A stretch of 59,925 bases of DNA. It comes from Kaiparowitsia implicata GSE-PSE-MK54-09C (lineage in GTDB: Bacteria; Cyanobacteriota; Cyanobacteriia; Elainellales; Elainellaceae). The notes beneath the pieces are model-generated. The model worked only from the letters and a program-made list of their open reading frames with translations, was not told the origin of the DNA and made no database searches. Position 1 is the stretch's first letter, and every line of letters begins with the position of its first letter. Below are positions 31,963-43,200 of the stretch, in pieces. The translations under genes and the position numbers were made by a program. The stretch covers positions 1 through 59,925 of the forward strand of contig JAHHHI010000109.1 of assembly GCA_019359435.1 (NCBI GenBank), in the 5' to 3' direction.

Positions 31963-34900
31963 TCAGAAGCTGACGCTGAGCTTTGCGGTTCCGCCAACGC
32001 GGCGGGTGTTGGCCGAGAGTTCGGAATCGACGCGCATCCCGAGGCTGACGCTTTGGCTGAGCCTGATGTCGGCGCCGGCTGCGAGCAGTGCGGCGTTGCG
32101 GTCAGGCCGTGCGCCGGTGGCGGTGAAGCTCGCGCCGGGCAGGCCGTTAAGCGAGGCGGAAAGCTCAGCATCGCGCTGATAGTAATGGCCCCAGGCGGCG
32201 CGCACGAAGCCGGTGACGGGAGTAGCGCCGGCGATCAGGCTGGTGTCGAGCTGCAGGCCAAGTTCGCTGCGGCTGGTCATGTCGGAGCGGCGCGCCAGGG
32301 TCAGCATGCCAGCGGTTGCTCCCATACCGTCGCGCTCGACCGCGGCCGGGCTGCTAGCCCGCACCGCCTGGAAGGCGGCGAACGGCGAGAGGGTCAGGCC
32401 GTGCCATGTCGCAACGGGAAGGTTGGCCTCGATCCGGCCGCTCCAGGCTTGTGTCGCATAGGAGGCGCTCACGCCGCTGCGCGACAGCGCCGGGATGGCG
32501 CGGGTGGTGTCGGTGTCAAGCCGGGCATAGCCCAGCGCCGCAGCGAGATTGACCATACCCAGCGTGGTGCGGCCGTAGAGCCCGGCCTGGAAGACATCGG
32601 CCTGCGCCTTCCCAAGCCCGCGCGAGAGCGAGGCGCGCGATTGCCCGCCGGCGACCGCGACGCCCGCGACCGTGTTGGAGCCGAGCCGAATGTCGGCACC
32701 AACCGCGACATGGCCGTCGGAGAGGTTGCGGTGGGCCGAGCCTGCGGCGCGGTCACCGTCATTGCGTCCTGTCGAGCCGAAGGTCGCGCCCCAGAGCGAG
32801 AAGCGCGCCGGGTCGAAGCTCGGGCGGCCCGGCCCATCCTGGCGCGAGGGCAGATCGGCTGTGAAGCCGGCAGCGCCGCCCGGGTCGCTCGGCGCACCCG
32901 ACAGCCGGCCTGCGCCCGAGCCGTCGAGCATCGTGCGCAGGAACTGATCGGAGGCGACATGTGCCATGGCCGGCGCGGCCGTGTGGACCTCGCCCGAGAG
33001 CTGGTTGAGCGCGGCCGGGATCGCCGCCGCCGGCAGGTTGTAGATCGCGAACAGTAACGATGGATTGGCCCCGCCCGCCACCGCTCGGTCGATGCCGGCG
33101 GCGATCGCAGAGGCGTTTGTCCGCGGGCCGACGCCTGACTCTGCGCCGGGGGCCGGATCCGGAGGCGTGACCGGCGGCTTGGGCTCGACAATCGGCGCCA
33201 GCGGCTTTGGCGTCAGGGTCAGCTGCACGTCGGTCGCGGTATAGGCGACGCTCGTGGTGACGCCATCGCCGAAGGTACCGGTCGTGTCGACCGGGCTGAA
33301 GCTGCCGGTCCGCCCGCCCGCCGCCGAGAGCAGCGTGTAGGGCGCTGAGAACAGATAGGCGCCGCCGAGCGGGGCGAGCCGCAGCGTGCCGGCAAGGACG
33401 GCCGTGCCGGTGACGTTGACCCGGTCCGAAACCGCGCCCTGCACCTCGGCGACATAGGTCGAGCCGGCCCCCAGCACGAGATTGCCATTCACCGTCAGCG
33501 TGCCGGGTGAGTTGCCCGGCGCGAGCGTGCCATTCACCGTGAGCGAAGGCAGGGTGCCGGTTCCACCGACAGAGCCACCGGCCGCGACCGTCACACCCGA
33601 GGACGTCGCTATCGAACCATTGACTACGAGTGTGCCCGCGTCGACGAAGGTGGTGCCCGTATAGCTGCTGATGCCGGTCAGAGTCGTCGTGCCCGTGCCG
33701 GCTTGGCGCAAGGCACCGGAACCCGAGACAGTACCGCCGAAGCTCACAGCGTCTGACCGGTTGAAGACCAGCGTCCCGCCATTGGCGACGTCACCGGTGA
33801 TCGAGCCGCTTGTCCCGCCGGCGCCGATCTGCAGCGTCCCGCCCAGGATCGTCGTACCGCCGGTATAGCTGTTGGCCCCGGCAAGGATCTGCGTGCCCGC
33901 GCCGGTCTTGGTCAGCGCCAGGGTCGCTCCGGTCTCACCCGGGGCGTTGTCGGCGATACTCCCGACAAAACTTGCCGTGCCCGATGAGACCGCAAGGGTT
34001 AGGGATCCGGCCTGGGTATCATGGCCGTTGACGACCAGCCCGCTCCCGGCGAGCGAGCGAACGGTCACGGCATGGCCATTCGCCATCAAGGCGGCGTTCG
34101 GTACCAGCGTGACGTCGGAGTTCGGGGAGAATGCGCCGTTGGCCGCTGCTGCCAGCGTCACGCCGCCGCCGATCGCGGTCGGGCCGCTGTAGCTGTTGCT
34201 GCCGCCGAGATCGACCCGGCCGATGTCGGTGCTGGAGTTGAGCAGCGAGAGCACTCCGCCGGCTCCGTTGCCGTCCGTGATGTTGCCGGTCAGCGTGACG
34301 ACCTGACCGTTCACGTCGATGGCACCACCGCTCGTGTCGACCGCAATGGCAGTGGCGAATGTGTTGATGAAGCCCGCTCCTGCCTGGAACGTGCCGCCGG
34401 CTAGCGTCAGCGGGCCGGTGCCGATCGCGGATGCGCTGCCGGCCCGCAGCGTGCCGCCGCCGATCGTGGTGCCTCCGGAATAGGTGTTGGTGCCTGTGAG
34501 GATCAGAGTGCCGGCACCAACCTTGGTCAGGCTGGTCCCGACGCCATCGGTGATGGCCGAGCCGATCGAAACGGTGACGCCGGATGCCGTGTTGATCGTT
34601 CCGCCGCCGGTGACACCGAATCCGAGCGAACCTCCGGTCAGCACGTACCCGTCGCTGTTGAACTGCAGCGTGTCGAAGCTTTGCGAGCCGGACACCGAAA
34701 CCGTGCCGGCCGTGCCCTGGAAAACGCCGACCGAGTTTAACCAGGGAGCATTGGAGCCCGCTTCGCCCGGCGCCACCGCCCAGTTGGTGTTGCCGCTGTT
34801 CCAGGTGCCCGCCCCACCGTTGACGGCGCCGTTGCCGGCCTGGTCCGCGCCATCCCAGAACTGCAGGATCTGGCCGACCCCGAGCACGGCAAGATTGACC

Positions 34901-37900
34901 TGCGGCGGCACGCCGGCGGGCATGCTGTAGACCGTCCCGGTCGCGCCTGCGACGCTGGGCGCAGTCAGGGCAAGCGAAGAAAAGCTGCCGCTGATCGTGC
35001 CGCCGCCGGTGACGTCGAACAGACGATAATAGCCGGCAGAAGCGACGTTGGCTGTCAGCGTCCCGCCGAGCGTCAGGTTGCCGGCCGCGCCGCTTCCGTT
35101 GACGATGATGTGATCGTTCGTGGCGCCGCCGGTCACGCCCGGCGTGTTCAGTTCGAACACGGTGTTCGAGCCGCTGTTTAGAGCCAGCGAGGCGACCGTC
35201 AGCGTACCCGGTGAGTTGCCGGCCGAGAGCGTCCCGCCGGAGGTGATCGTCACCGCCCCGGCCATCGTGCCGGAGCCGCCGAGCGTCGCGCCCGTGCCGA
35301 CCGTGACCGTGGAGGAAGCAAGCGAGCCGTTCACCAGCAGCTTGCCGCCATTGACCTGCGTCGCGCCGGTAAAGGTATTGGCGCCACTCAGAAGCAGGAG
35401 GCCGGCGCCGTCCTTGGTCAGACCTCCCGCGCCGGTGGCGATCGCGCCCGAAATAGTCGTGTTGCCGGCGCCGCCGACTGTCAGCCCGAACGCGCCGGTG
35501 ACGCCGCTCGATAATGTGAGCGTGCCGGCGTCGGAGTTGATCCGGCTGGCGCTCGCGAGGGTTATCGCGCCTGTGAAGCTATTGGTCCCGGAGATGCTGC
35601 GCAACGCGCCGTCGGCGGCGACGCCGGTACCGCTCAGTGTCAGCGCCTCGGCCACGACCGCGATGCCGCCCTGGAGTTCCAGCGCCGCACCGGCCGCGAC
35701 CGTAGTGCCGCCGGCCACCGTGCCAAGCGCTGCCGCGTTCTGAATGTTGAGCGCGCCGGCATTGATCGTCGTGGCGCCGGCATAGGTGTTCGCGGCGCTG
35801 AGCGTGAAGGTGCCGGTACCCTGCTTGATAAGGCTCCCGCCACCGCCGGATTGGCTGAGAACGCCGGAATAGATCGTGGACGTGTTGTCGCCGCCGGTCG
35901 TCAGCGCCGCCGAGGTCATCAGGACGACATTGCCGCCGCCAGCGAGAGACCCGATGGTCTCGGTATTGACGACCTGGACGATGCCGGGCGCGTAGACGAC
36001 GACCGCTCCGGTATCGGCGATCGCCGTGCCACCGGTCAGTTGCACAGTGCCGTCATTGACCGTGGTCCTGCCAGTGTAGGTGTTCACGCCAGAAAGGCCG
36101 AGAACGCCGATGTCGTCCTTGGTCAGCGAGGCCGCCGTCGTGATATTGGCCAGAGTCATGTTTCCGGCACCGCCGACTGTGAGATGCTGGCCCGCCCCGA
36201 TGATGCCCCCATTGATATCGAGCTGACCGGCGTCAGAGATGATGCGTGTGTTAGAGGCCAAAGTGATCACGCCGTTATAGACGTTATTCCCACTGATGTT
36301 ACGCAACGCGCCGCCCCCGCCGATGCCTGTGCCGCTCAGCGTCAGCGCCTCGGCTGGGACAAAGATGCCACCCTGGAGTTCCAGCGCCGCACCGGCCGCG
36401 ACCGTGGTCCCGCCAGCGGTCGTGCCGAGCGCCGTGGTGTTCTGAAGCCGGAGGGCGCCCGCGTTGACTGTGGTCGCGCCGGTAAAGGTGTTGGCGCCGG
36501 ATAGGGTCACGGTTCCCGCGGTCGTCTTCTCCAGGCCGGCGGCGCCGCCGAGGATCGCCGAGATCGAGCCCGAGCGGGCGTCAACATCGGTCAGGCTGGT
36601 CAGCACGCCGGTCGTGCCCGCGATCGAGCCGGTCTGGAGCGAGACACTCGCGACTGTGTCGGTGAAACTCTGGATGTTCAGAGCCGCAGAGGCGCCATTG
36701 ACGACAACCGAGGAACCGTCGGCAATGATGTTGTTCGCGTCGAGCTGAAGCGTTCCATTGAGGATCGTCGTAGCGCTCGTATAAGTGTGCGGCTGCGTGA
36801 ACGCCTGAGCGAAATTTGCGCCATTGATGGTGAGGCCACCGGTTCCCGTGATGGTGAGGAAAGCAGTCGCAACTGACCCAGCGCCCAAGCCCGCGAGCGT
36901 AAGCGTGCTGGCGTTCAGCGCGATGGTGCCGCCAACACCGCCGAGGAGAGCGCCGATCGTCTCGCTGGCCTGGATGTCGGCTGTCGTTCCGGGATTAACC
37001 TCAAGAACATTGTTGTCGCCGATCGCATTGCCGCCCTGAAGTGCAAGCGTGCCGCCGGTCACGAACATCCGGCCGGCGCCGGTCGTCGTATTCGCGCCGC
37101 TCAGCGTGAGCGTGCCCGCGCCCTGCTTCTCCAGATAGACCACGTTGCCGCCGGTCGCGCCGCTGAAGCCGCCGGCATAGGTGCCGGCTCCGGCTTGATT
37201 GACGTTCAGCCGGCCGGTCGCGCCGCCCGTCGCGATCGTTCCGCCGGCGCCCGACAGCGATCCGACCGTCTCGGTGAAGTTGTTGAGGTCGAGCGTGCCG
37301 CCATTGACGACGACGGCGCTGGCGTTGGGAATGACGCCCGCCGCGCCGAGCCGGAGGATGCCCGCATTGACCCTGGTCGCGCCGGTATAGGTGTTGGCGC
37401 CGGTGAGGATCAGCATGCCCATGCCGGATTGTGTGACGCCGGCGCCCGCGCCGCCGAGAATGGCCGAGATCGTCTGGGTCGCGCTCGAAGTGTTCGTCAG
37501 CCCGGAGCCGGTGAAATTCGCGGTGCCGTTCTGGATGATGAAAGCCGTGTTGCCGTTGATCGTCCAGGTACTCGGCGTGAAGGTCACCGCGCCCAGATCG
37601 ACGGTGGTGAAGCCCGCAACAGAATTGTCGAAGACGCCGCCGACGCCGAGCGTTGCAACGGTGTTGGGGTTCCAGTTTGGCGCTGTGCCGTAGTCGGAAG
37701 TCGTGCCGGCCCAAAACGATTGCGCCTGCGCGGCACTGGGTTGAAACAGCGTCAACGCGACAATCACGCCTGTCGCCAGTGCGGTGGACGTGAGTATCCG
37801 CTGCAACCCCTCACGGGCGCTCCCGGTCGGCATAGACGCGATCGGTCCGGTGTGGAGCAGGCCGCGACTGAAGTCCGAGACATTCAGGCAGGGATGGTCG

Positions 37901-37941
37901 CGGCGCGACAAACCGCGGCTACTGATCGGAAAATGGAACAA
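31963..37941 (-). CDS. Autotransporter 2 (type Va), giant PATR passenger
   Basis: At 1992 aa the largest protein here. An unusually long N-terminal extension is followed by the signal core STALATGVIVALTLFQPSAAQA. The passenger contains more than twenty beta-strand repeats of the form TLSGANTYTGATTINAGALNI. A linker (PIVEPKPPVTPPDPAPG) precedes the beta-barrel, from about residue 1710 (FSLWGATFGSTGRNDGD) to KLSVSF. The TTG start at 37941 follows GGGGAG at good spacing; an ATG at 37833 would give a more ordinary signal peptide and is a real alternative. It is divergent from an intact AraC regulator, with the 34-bp element between. One block (about 34640-35290) is almost identical to autotransporter 1 (about 16840-17480). 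Confidence 0.92.
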   Translation of the reverse strand: MFHFPISSRGLSRRDHPCLNVSDFSRGLLHTGPIASMPTGSAREGLQRILTSTALATGVIVALTLFQPSAAQAQSFWAGTTSDYGTAPNWNPNTVATLGVGGVFDNSVAGFTTVDLGAVTFTPSTWTINGNTAFIIQNGTANFTGSGLTNTSSATQTISAILGGAGAGVTQSGMGMLILTGANTYTGATRVNAGILRLGAAGVIPNASAVVVNGGTLDLNNFTETVGSLSGAGGTIATGGATGRLNVNQAGAGTYAGGFSGATGGNVVYLEKQGAGTLTLSGANTTTGAGRMFVTGGTLALQGGNAIGDNNVLEVNPGTTADIQASETIGALLGGVGGTIALNASTLTLAGLGAGSVATAFLTITGTGGLTINGANFAQAFTQPHTYTSATTILNGTLQLDANNIIADGSSVVVNGASAALNIQSFTDTVASVSLQTGSIAGTTGVLTSLTDVDARSGSISAILGGAAGLEKTTAGTVTLSGANTFTGATTVNAGALRLQNTTALGTTAGGTTVAAGAALELQGGIFVPAEALTLSGTGIGGGGALRNISGNNVYNGVITLASNTRIISDAGQLDINGGIIGAGQHLTVGGAGNMTLANITTAASLTKDDIGVLGLSGVNTYTGRTTVNDGTVQLTGGTAIADTGAVVVYAPGIVQVVNTETIGSLAGGGNVVLMTSAALTTGGDNTSTIYSGVLSQSGGGGSLIKQGTGTFTLSAANTYAGATTINAGALNIQNAAALGTVAGGTTVAAGAALELQGGIAVVAEALTLSGTGVAADGALRSISGTNSFTGAITLASASRINSDAGTLTLSSGVTGAFGLTVGGAGNTTISGAIATGAGGLTKDGAGLLLLSGANTFTGATQVNGGKLLVNGSLASSTVTVGTGATLGGSGTMAGAVTITSGGTLSAGNSPGTLTVASLALNSGSNTVFELNTPGVTGGATNDHIIVNGSGAAGNLTLGGTLTANVASAGYYRLFDVTGGGTISGSFSSLALTAPSVAGATGTVYSMPAGVPPQVNLAVLGVGQILQFWDGADQAGNGAVNGGAGTWNSGNTNWAVAPGEAGSNAPWLNSVGVFQGTAGTVSVSGSQSFDTLQFNSDGYVLTGGSLGFGVTGGGTINTASGVTVSIGSAITDGVGTSLTKVGAGTLILTGTNTYSGGTTIGGGTLRAGSASAIGTGPLTLAGGTFQAGAGFINTFATAIAVDTSGGAIDVNGQVVTLTGNITDGNGAGGVLSLLNSSTDIGRVDLGGSNSYSGPTAIGGGVTLAAAANGAFSPNSDVTLVPNAALMANGHAVTVRSLAGSGLVVNGHDTQAGSLTLAVSSGTASFVGSIADNAPGETGATLALTKTGAGTQILAGANSYTGGTTILGGTLQIGAGGTSGSITGDVANGGTLVFNRSDAVSFGGTVSGSGALRQAGTGTTTLTGISSYTGTTFVDAGTLVVNGSIATSSGVTVAAGGSVGGTGTLPSLTVNGTLAPGNSPGTLTVNGNLVLGAGSTYVAEVQGAVSDRVNVTGTAVLAGTLRLAPLGGAYLFSAPYTLLSAAGGRTGSFSPVDTTGTFGDGVTTSVAYTATDVQLTLTPKPLAPIVEPKPPVTPPDPAPGAESGVGPRTNASAIAAGIDRAVAGGANPSLLFAIYNLPAAAIPAALNQLSGEVHTAAPAMAHVASDQFLRTMLDGSGAGRLSGAPSDPGGAAGFTADLPSRQDGPGRPSFDPARFSLWGATFGSTGRNDGDRAAGSAHRNLSDGHVAVGADIRLGSNTVAGVAVAGGQSRASLSRGLGKAQADVFQAGLYGRTTLGMVNLAAALGYARLDTDTTRAIPALSRSGVSASYATQAWSGRIEANLPVATWHGLTLSPFAAFQAVRASSPAAVERDGMGATAGMLTLARRSDMTSRSELGLQLDTSLIAGATPVTGFVRAAWGHYYQRDAELSASLNGLPGASFTATGARPDRNAALLAAGADIRLSQSVSLGMRVDSELSANTRRVGGTAKLSVSF

Positions 37942-38119
37942 CAGAAGCTCCCCGCAGCCAAACAGCGACGTCCAAAATTTCTTGCGCCGTTGCGACCCGC
38001 ATCATCGGCCCGTTGGCGGGGCTGATCGGGCGATGCCGCTGCGGTCACTGTGCGTCCCATCTTCACAACAGCTTTCGGACCGCGCGGAAACCAATTCTGA
38101 AGCTTCTCGCATCTTGGTT

Positions 38120-38153
38120 GCGGAATCTGTCCGCGCGCTGCGAAATCTGTCTA
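38120..38153 (+). promoter_or_regulatory. 34-bp direct-repeat element, copy at araC-like gene
   Basis: Half-sites GCGGAATCTGTC and GCGAAATCTGTC, with CTGTC words 20 bp apart, between autotransporter 2 and the divergent AraC gene, 47 bp before the latter's ATG. Direct repeats about two helical turns apart are the usual form of AraC-family operators. Confidence 0.7.
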
Positions 38154-38199
38154 TGCTGGATGTGCGAACGGCCAATGCGGCTGGGGTTGGAACCTACCG

Positions 38200-39243
38200 A
38201 TGGCCGTGTCCGTGATTGAGCCAGCGGCGATGGTGATGTTCGACGTTGTCCGGGCAAGCCATCCCGAAGATTTGGACGGCCGGCTGCGCGTGACCGAACG
38301 CGTGGCGAAATCGGACCGCGTCTACACCTATCAGCTCCAGAGCCGCGCGCTTTGGAGCGCGAGATTCGAAAAGCCGATTTTTACGCTCGCGACCCGTGCC
38401 GCTGGCTCGATCCTGGCAAGTTATGCCGACAGCAGCTTTGCAACGGACGTGTCCGTCGACGGCGACGAGGGCGATCTCTTTTGCTTCACAACGATGCTGC
38501 TTGGCCACATGACGTTGGTTCAAACGGGAAATTCGACAGCCGCCATGGATGGTCGAGGACTCGCCTGGAGGCCCGGTCCGCGCAGCCGACTCTTGATCAG
38601 CGATGATAACGCGCGCACGAATGTCTTCTTCAAGGTCGGCGATGTCGAGGCTGCACTGGAGCACATGCTCGATGAGCGTCTCGGACAGCCACTCGAATTC
38701 GAGACCAATCTTGATTGGAGCAGCGGGCTTGCAGCCAGCCTGAAGCGCCAGCTCGATTTTGTTATGGAAGAGTTTCAGCGACATGACGGCGTGGCCAGCA
38801 ACCCAGTCGCATTGGCCTCATTGACCGACCTGCTGATCTCGCTCGTGCTGCGCGGCGCGCCGCACAACTATGTAGATCAGTTGGACGGCGGAGCCTCCGG
38901 TGTGGTCCCGGCCTATATCCGGCGTGCGGAGGACTTCATACGCGCCAACGGCGCTGAACCAATCCGAATCTCGCACATCGCTGCCGCTGCCGGCTGCAGT
39001 GTTCGAACGTTAGAGCACGTGTTCAAGCATTTTCGCGGCGATACGCCCCTCGGCGCGCTACATTCGATCCGGCTTGAGTTGGCGCGAGACGATCTGATCG
39101 ATAGTGCCTCCGGGGCCTCGGTGACAACGGTCGCGCGCCGCTACGGCTTCACCAATACGGCGCGCTTCGCCACCGCCTTTCGTCGCCGCTTCGGCGAGAC
39201 GCCGTCTGAAGCCGCGCGTCGCTCGTCGCGCTCCTCCCGCTGA
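38200..39243 (+). CDS. AraC family transcriptional regulator
   Basis: A 347-aa regulator. The N-terminal about 200 residues form an AraC-type ligand/dimerisation domain (SVIEPAAMVMFDVVRAS; AAGSILASYADSSFAT; VDGDEGDLFCFTT; NVFFKV). The C-terminal double HTH (about 235-340) reads EPIRISHIAAAAGCSVRTLEHVFKHF and TTVARRYGFTNTARFATAFRRRFGETPSE, both motifs complete. It is divergent from autotransporter 2 and probably controls it, and perhaps itself, through the 34-bp element. Its N-terminal half is highly similar to the broken paralogue at 44209. Confidence 0.92.
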   Translation: MAVSVIEPAAMVMFDVVRASHPEDLDGRLRVTERVAKSDRVYTYQLQSRALWSARFEKPIFTLATRAAGSILASYADSSFATDVSVDGDEGDLFCFTTMLLGHMTLVQTGNSTAAMDGRGLAWRPGPRSRLLISDDNARTNVFFKVGDVEAALEHMLDERLGQPLEFETNLDWSSGLAASLKRQLDFVMEEFQRHDGVASNPVALASLTDLLISLVLRGAPHNYVDQLDGGASGVVPAYIRRAEDFIRANGAEPIRISHIAAAAGCSVRTLEHVFKHFRGDTPLGALHSIRLELARDDLIDSASGASVTTVARRYGFTNTARFATAFRRRFGETPSEAARRSSRSSR

Positions 39244-39334
39244 ACGCAGCAAAAATTTTGAGCGAAGGGCTCGAAAGTGCTCGCGCCAAAACGGCTCTCC
39301 CTATCGTCATGGCGCTCACAAGCCCACTGACGAT

Positions 39335-39358
39335 GTCCGCTTTTGGTGCGGCCGTGAG
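39335..39358 (+). repeat. Degenerate palindromic repeat, copy 10
   Basis: GTCCGCTTTTGGTGCGGCC resembles the family, but the GGGTCG core is altered to TGGTGCG; weakest member. Confidence 0.3.
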
Positions 39359-39476
39359 AGTCACCTTATGGCGCGAGGCGGCGCTACTTCGTGCGGTTCC
39401 AGCGCTGGAGGATGATAGCCGCCTGCGAATTTGATAGTATTTTCTTGGATGCGGCACCCCAAGAAGGGGAATTGCC

Positions 39477-40103
39477 ATGGATATCCCAGCTCAAGACCAA
39501 ATCCAGCATAAGGCGTGGAATTTTGGACGGCTCATCGGACCGAAGCCACCTCTAAAACCGAGGCACATCTGGGCTATTCGCACCCGCCTACAACATGATG
39601 GGCGAGTTCGCGATCTCGCCATGTTCAATCTTGCGATCGACAGCAAGCTACGCGGTTGCGATCTCGTTCGCCTTCGCGTCGCCGACGTCGTCCTCGGCGG
39701 CACGGTTCGGCTCCGAACCGCCATCGTTCAACGGAAGTCGGGGCGACCCGTACCGTTCGAACTAACGGACTCAGCCCGCGAAGCACTAACCGCCTGGCTC
39801 AGGAAGAGAGGCTCTCGTGAAGACGATTGGCTCTTCCCGAGCCGTAGTCGGCACGGTGAGCACGTCACGACGCGCCAGTATGGCCGCCTTCTGGATAACT
39901 GGGTGGCTCTGATCGGATTGGACTCAGCGCTTTACGGAACCCACAGTCTCCGCCGAACGAAGGTCGCGCTGATCTACAAGCGCACCGGCAATCTGCGGGC
40001 TTGCCAGCTGCTCCTAGGCCATACGAAGCTGGAAAGCACCGTACGATATCTAGGTATCGAGGTTGACGATGCACTTCTCCTTTCGGAGCAAACGGACCTT
40101 TGA
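39477..40103 (+). CDS. Short tyrosine recombinase/integrase
   Basis: A 208-aa tyrosine recombinase, much shorter than phage integrases because the arm-binding and most of the core-binding domain are absent. Catalytic motifs are present: SKLRGCDLVRLRVAD with the first Arg, THSLRRTKVALIYKRTG with HxxR, and LLGHTKLESTVRYLGIE with His and the Tyr nucleophile. Compact integrases of this type are common on alphaproteobacterial plasmids. It lies between the two autotransporter modules and could have taken part in their duplication. Confidence 0.88.
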   Translation: MDIPAQDQIQHKAWNFGRLIGPKPPLKPRHIWAIRTRLQHDGRVRDLAMFNLAIDSKLRGCDLVRLRVADVVLGGTVRLRTAIVQRKSGRPVPFELTDSAREALTAWLRKRGSREDDWLFPSRSRHGEHVTTRQYGRLLDNWVALIGLDSALYGTHSLRRTKVALIYKRTGNLRACQLLLGHTKLESTVRYLGIEVDDALLLSEQTDL

Positions 40104-40237
40104 CGTCAGGCACGGCGGGTGACCGCCGTGCTCGTCTCGCCGTTCGGACAACGGCAAGCTAGGGTGGGAAGCCGCCGTTCGACGAAATGCCGAGAGCAGA
40201 CGTTGAGAGGGCGCCCCATCGCCCGCTCCACACGGAG

Positions 40238-43200
40238 TCAGAAGCTGACCCTGAGCTGAGCGGTGCCGCCGATGCGGCGGGTATTGGCCGAGAGTTCGCT
40301 ATCGACGCGCATTCCGAGGCTGACGGCTTGGCTGAGCCTAATATCGGCGCCGGCTGCGAGCAGGGCGGTGTTGCGGTCGGGCCTGGCGCCGGTCGCCGCG
40401 AAGCTCGCGCCGGGCAGGCCGTTGAGCGAGGCGGTGAGGTCGGCGTCGCGCTGGTAGTAATGCGCCCAGGCGACGCGCACGAAACCGATGACGGGCGAAG
40501 CGCCCGCCAGCAGCTTGGCATCGACCTGCAGGCCGAATTCGCTGCGGCTGGTGATGTCGGAACGCCCGGCCAGCGTCAGGGTGCCGGCAGTCGCGCCCAT
40601 CCCGTCGCGCTCGATCGCGGCCGGGCTCGCCGCCCGCACCGCCTGGAAGGCGGCGAGTGGCGAGAGCGTCAGGCTACCCCAGCCTGCCACCGGCAGGCTT
40701 GCCTCGATCCGGCCGGACCAGGCCTGCGTCGCATAGGAGGCGGCAACACCGGTACGGCCGAGGGCCGGGATGGCGCGGGCGGTGTCGGTGTCGAGCCTGG
40801 CATAGCCCAGCGCCGCTGCGAGGTTGACGGCCCCGAGCGTGGTGCGGCCATAGAGGCCGGCCTGGAAGACATCGGCCTCGGCCTTGCCGAGCCCGCCCGA
40901 GAGCGAGGCGCGCGCCTGGCCGCCCGCGACCGCGACGCCTGCCACCGTGTTGGAGCCGAGCCGGATGTCGGCGCCGACCGCGACATGAGCATCGGAGAGG
41001 TTGCGGTTCGCCGAGCCCACCGCCCGGTCGCCGTCATTGCGGCCGGTCGAGCCGAAGGTCGCGCCCCAGAGCGAGAAGCGCGCCGGATCGAAGGTGGTGC
41101 GACCGGGTCCATCGTGCTTCGAAGGCAGATCGGCGGTGAAGCCGGCTGCGCCGCCGGGGCCGTTCGAAGAGCCAGCGAGCCGGCCTGCGCCCGAGCCGTC
41201 GAGCATGGTGCCGAGGAACTGGCCGGCCGCGCGGTTGGCCATGGCGGGCGCGGCGGTGTGGACCTCGCCGGAGAGCTGGTTGACGGCGGCCGGGATCGCG
41301 GCGGCCGGCAGGTTGTAGATCGCAAATAGCAGCGACGGATCGGCCCCGGCGGCCACCGCCGCGTCGATGCCGGAAGCCACGGAAAGCGCATTGGCCGGGC
41401 GGCCGACGCCAAGACGCGGAGACGGCGTAGGTCCCGGCGGCACGGGATCGATGACAATTGGTGCGAGCGGCTTCGGCGTCAGCGTCAGACGGATCTCAGT
41501 GCCGGTATAGGCGATGCTGCTCGTGACGCCGTCGCCAAAGGAACCGGTCGTATCGACCGTCCCGAAACTCGTGCCGCCGAGCCCGCCGGCGGCAGAAAGC
41601 AGCGTGTAGGGCGCAGCGAAGAGATAGGCACCGCCGAGCGGCACCAGCCGTAGCGCGCCAGCCAGCGATGCCGTGCCGGTGACGTTGATCCGATCGGCCA
41701 GCGGCCCTTGGACCTCGGCGAGGTAGAGCGAGCCCGCCCCGAGCACCAGGTTGCCGTTCACCGTCAGCGTGCCCGGCGAGTTGCCGGGCGCCAGCGTGCC
41801 GTTGACCAGCGTGGAGGGCAGGATGCCCGAACCGGCCAATGTCGCGCCGGCCGCCACCGTGAGACCCGAGGACGAGGCGATTGAACCGTTCACGATCAGC
41901 GCGCCGCCAAGGACCGAGGTCCCGCCGGTGTAGGTGTTGATCCCTGAGAGCGTGAAGGTGCCGGTGCCAGCCTTGGCCAGCGTGCCCGCGCCGGCGATGA
42001 TGCCGGCGATCGAGACAGCGTTGCCGTTGGTGTCGATCGTGCCGGCGCCGGTCATCGTTACGTCACGTGTCGCGGACGAGGTGATAGCGCCCGTCGCCTG
42101 TAATGTGCCGCCGTTAAAGATCAGCGTGTTGCCAGCCCAGCCGAGCGCGTCGGTCGAATTGGCCTGGAGAATGCCAGCATTGATCGTCGTCGCGCCGCCA
42201 TAGGTGTTAACGCCCGTTAGGGCGACCGTGCCAGGCGTCGATTTAACCAGCCCGCCAGCGCCGCTGAGATTGGCGCTGATGGTGCCGGACGCTACTGCGT
42301 AGCCGCCGGTCGCGACCAGCGTGCCGTTGCTGATGAGCGTCGTAGCGCCGCTCAGTGTAAAAGTGCTCTTGGTGACAGTGAAGCCGCCGAGATCGAGCGC
42401 GCCTGTGCTGACGACACTGAGGGACCCGAGCTGCGAGCCCAGCGCTTCCTGGTGGCCCAGCGTCAAGCTGCCGGCACTGATGTTGGTCGCGCCGGTATAG
42501 GTATTGTCGCCGGACAGGGTGACGGCGCCGGCCGTCGTCTTGGTCAGGCCGACGGCGCCGCTGAGGATTGCCGAGGCCGAACCCGACCGGACGTCGAAAT
42601 CCGTCAGGCTGGTCAGCACGCCAGTCGTGCCGGCGATCGAGCCTGCTTGGAGTGAGACGCCGGCGACCGTGTCGTTGAAGGTCTGGATGTTCAGGATGGC
42701 AGAGGCGCCGTTGATGACGACAGAAGAGCCGTTGGCAATGATGTTGTTTCCGCCGAACTGGAGCGTACCATTGAGGATCGTCGTCGCGCCGGTATAGGTG
42801 TTGGTGCCCGACAGCGTGAGAGTCCCGCTACCTTCCTTCGAGACCGAACCAGTACCGGAAATGATGTTGGCGACCGTCGTGCCGCCCGCGTCTGGCGTCA
42901 AAGCCATGGATCCCGCGACCGAGATGTCGCCCGTCAGGCCGGAAGTTGTGCCTCCGAAGCTGATCGCGTTGGCGCCGCCATTGAATTTGACGGCCAGTGC
43001 CTGAATGCCCGCTCCAGAAAGGCCACCAGCAAGGGTCGCGCCGGCGAGCTGAGTTATGGAAATGTTGGTGCCCTCGACGCCGATGCCGCCAGCACCCGCA
43101 GTCGAGCCCGTGCCCCCGTCGCCCGCGCGAATGGTACCGCTGTTCAGGATGGTGATGTTCTGCCCAAGAATGGCACCGCCACCAGCCCCGCCGGCGCCGT

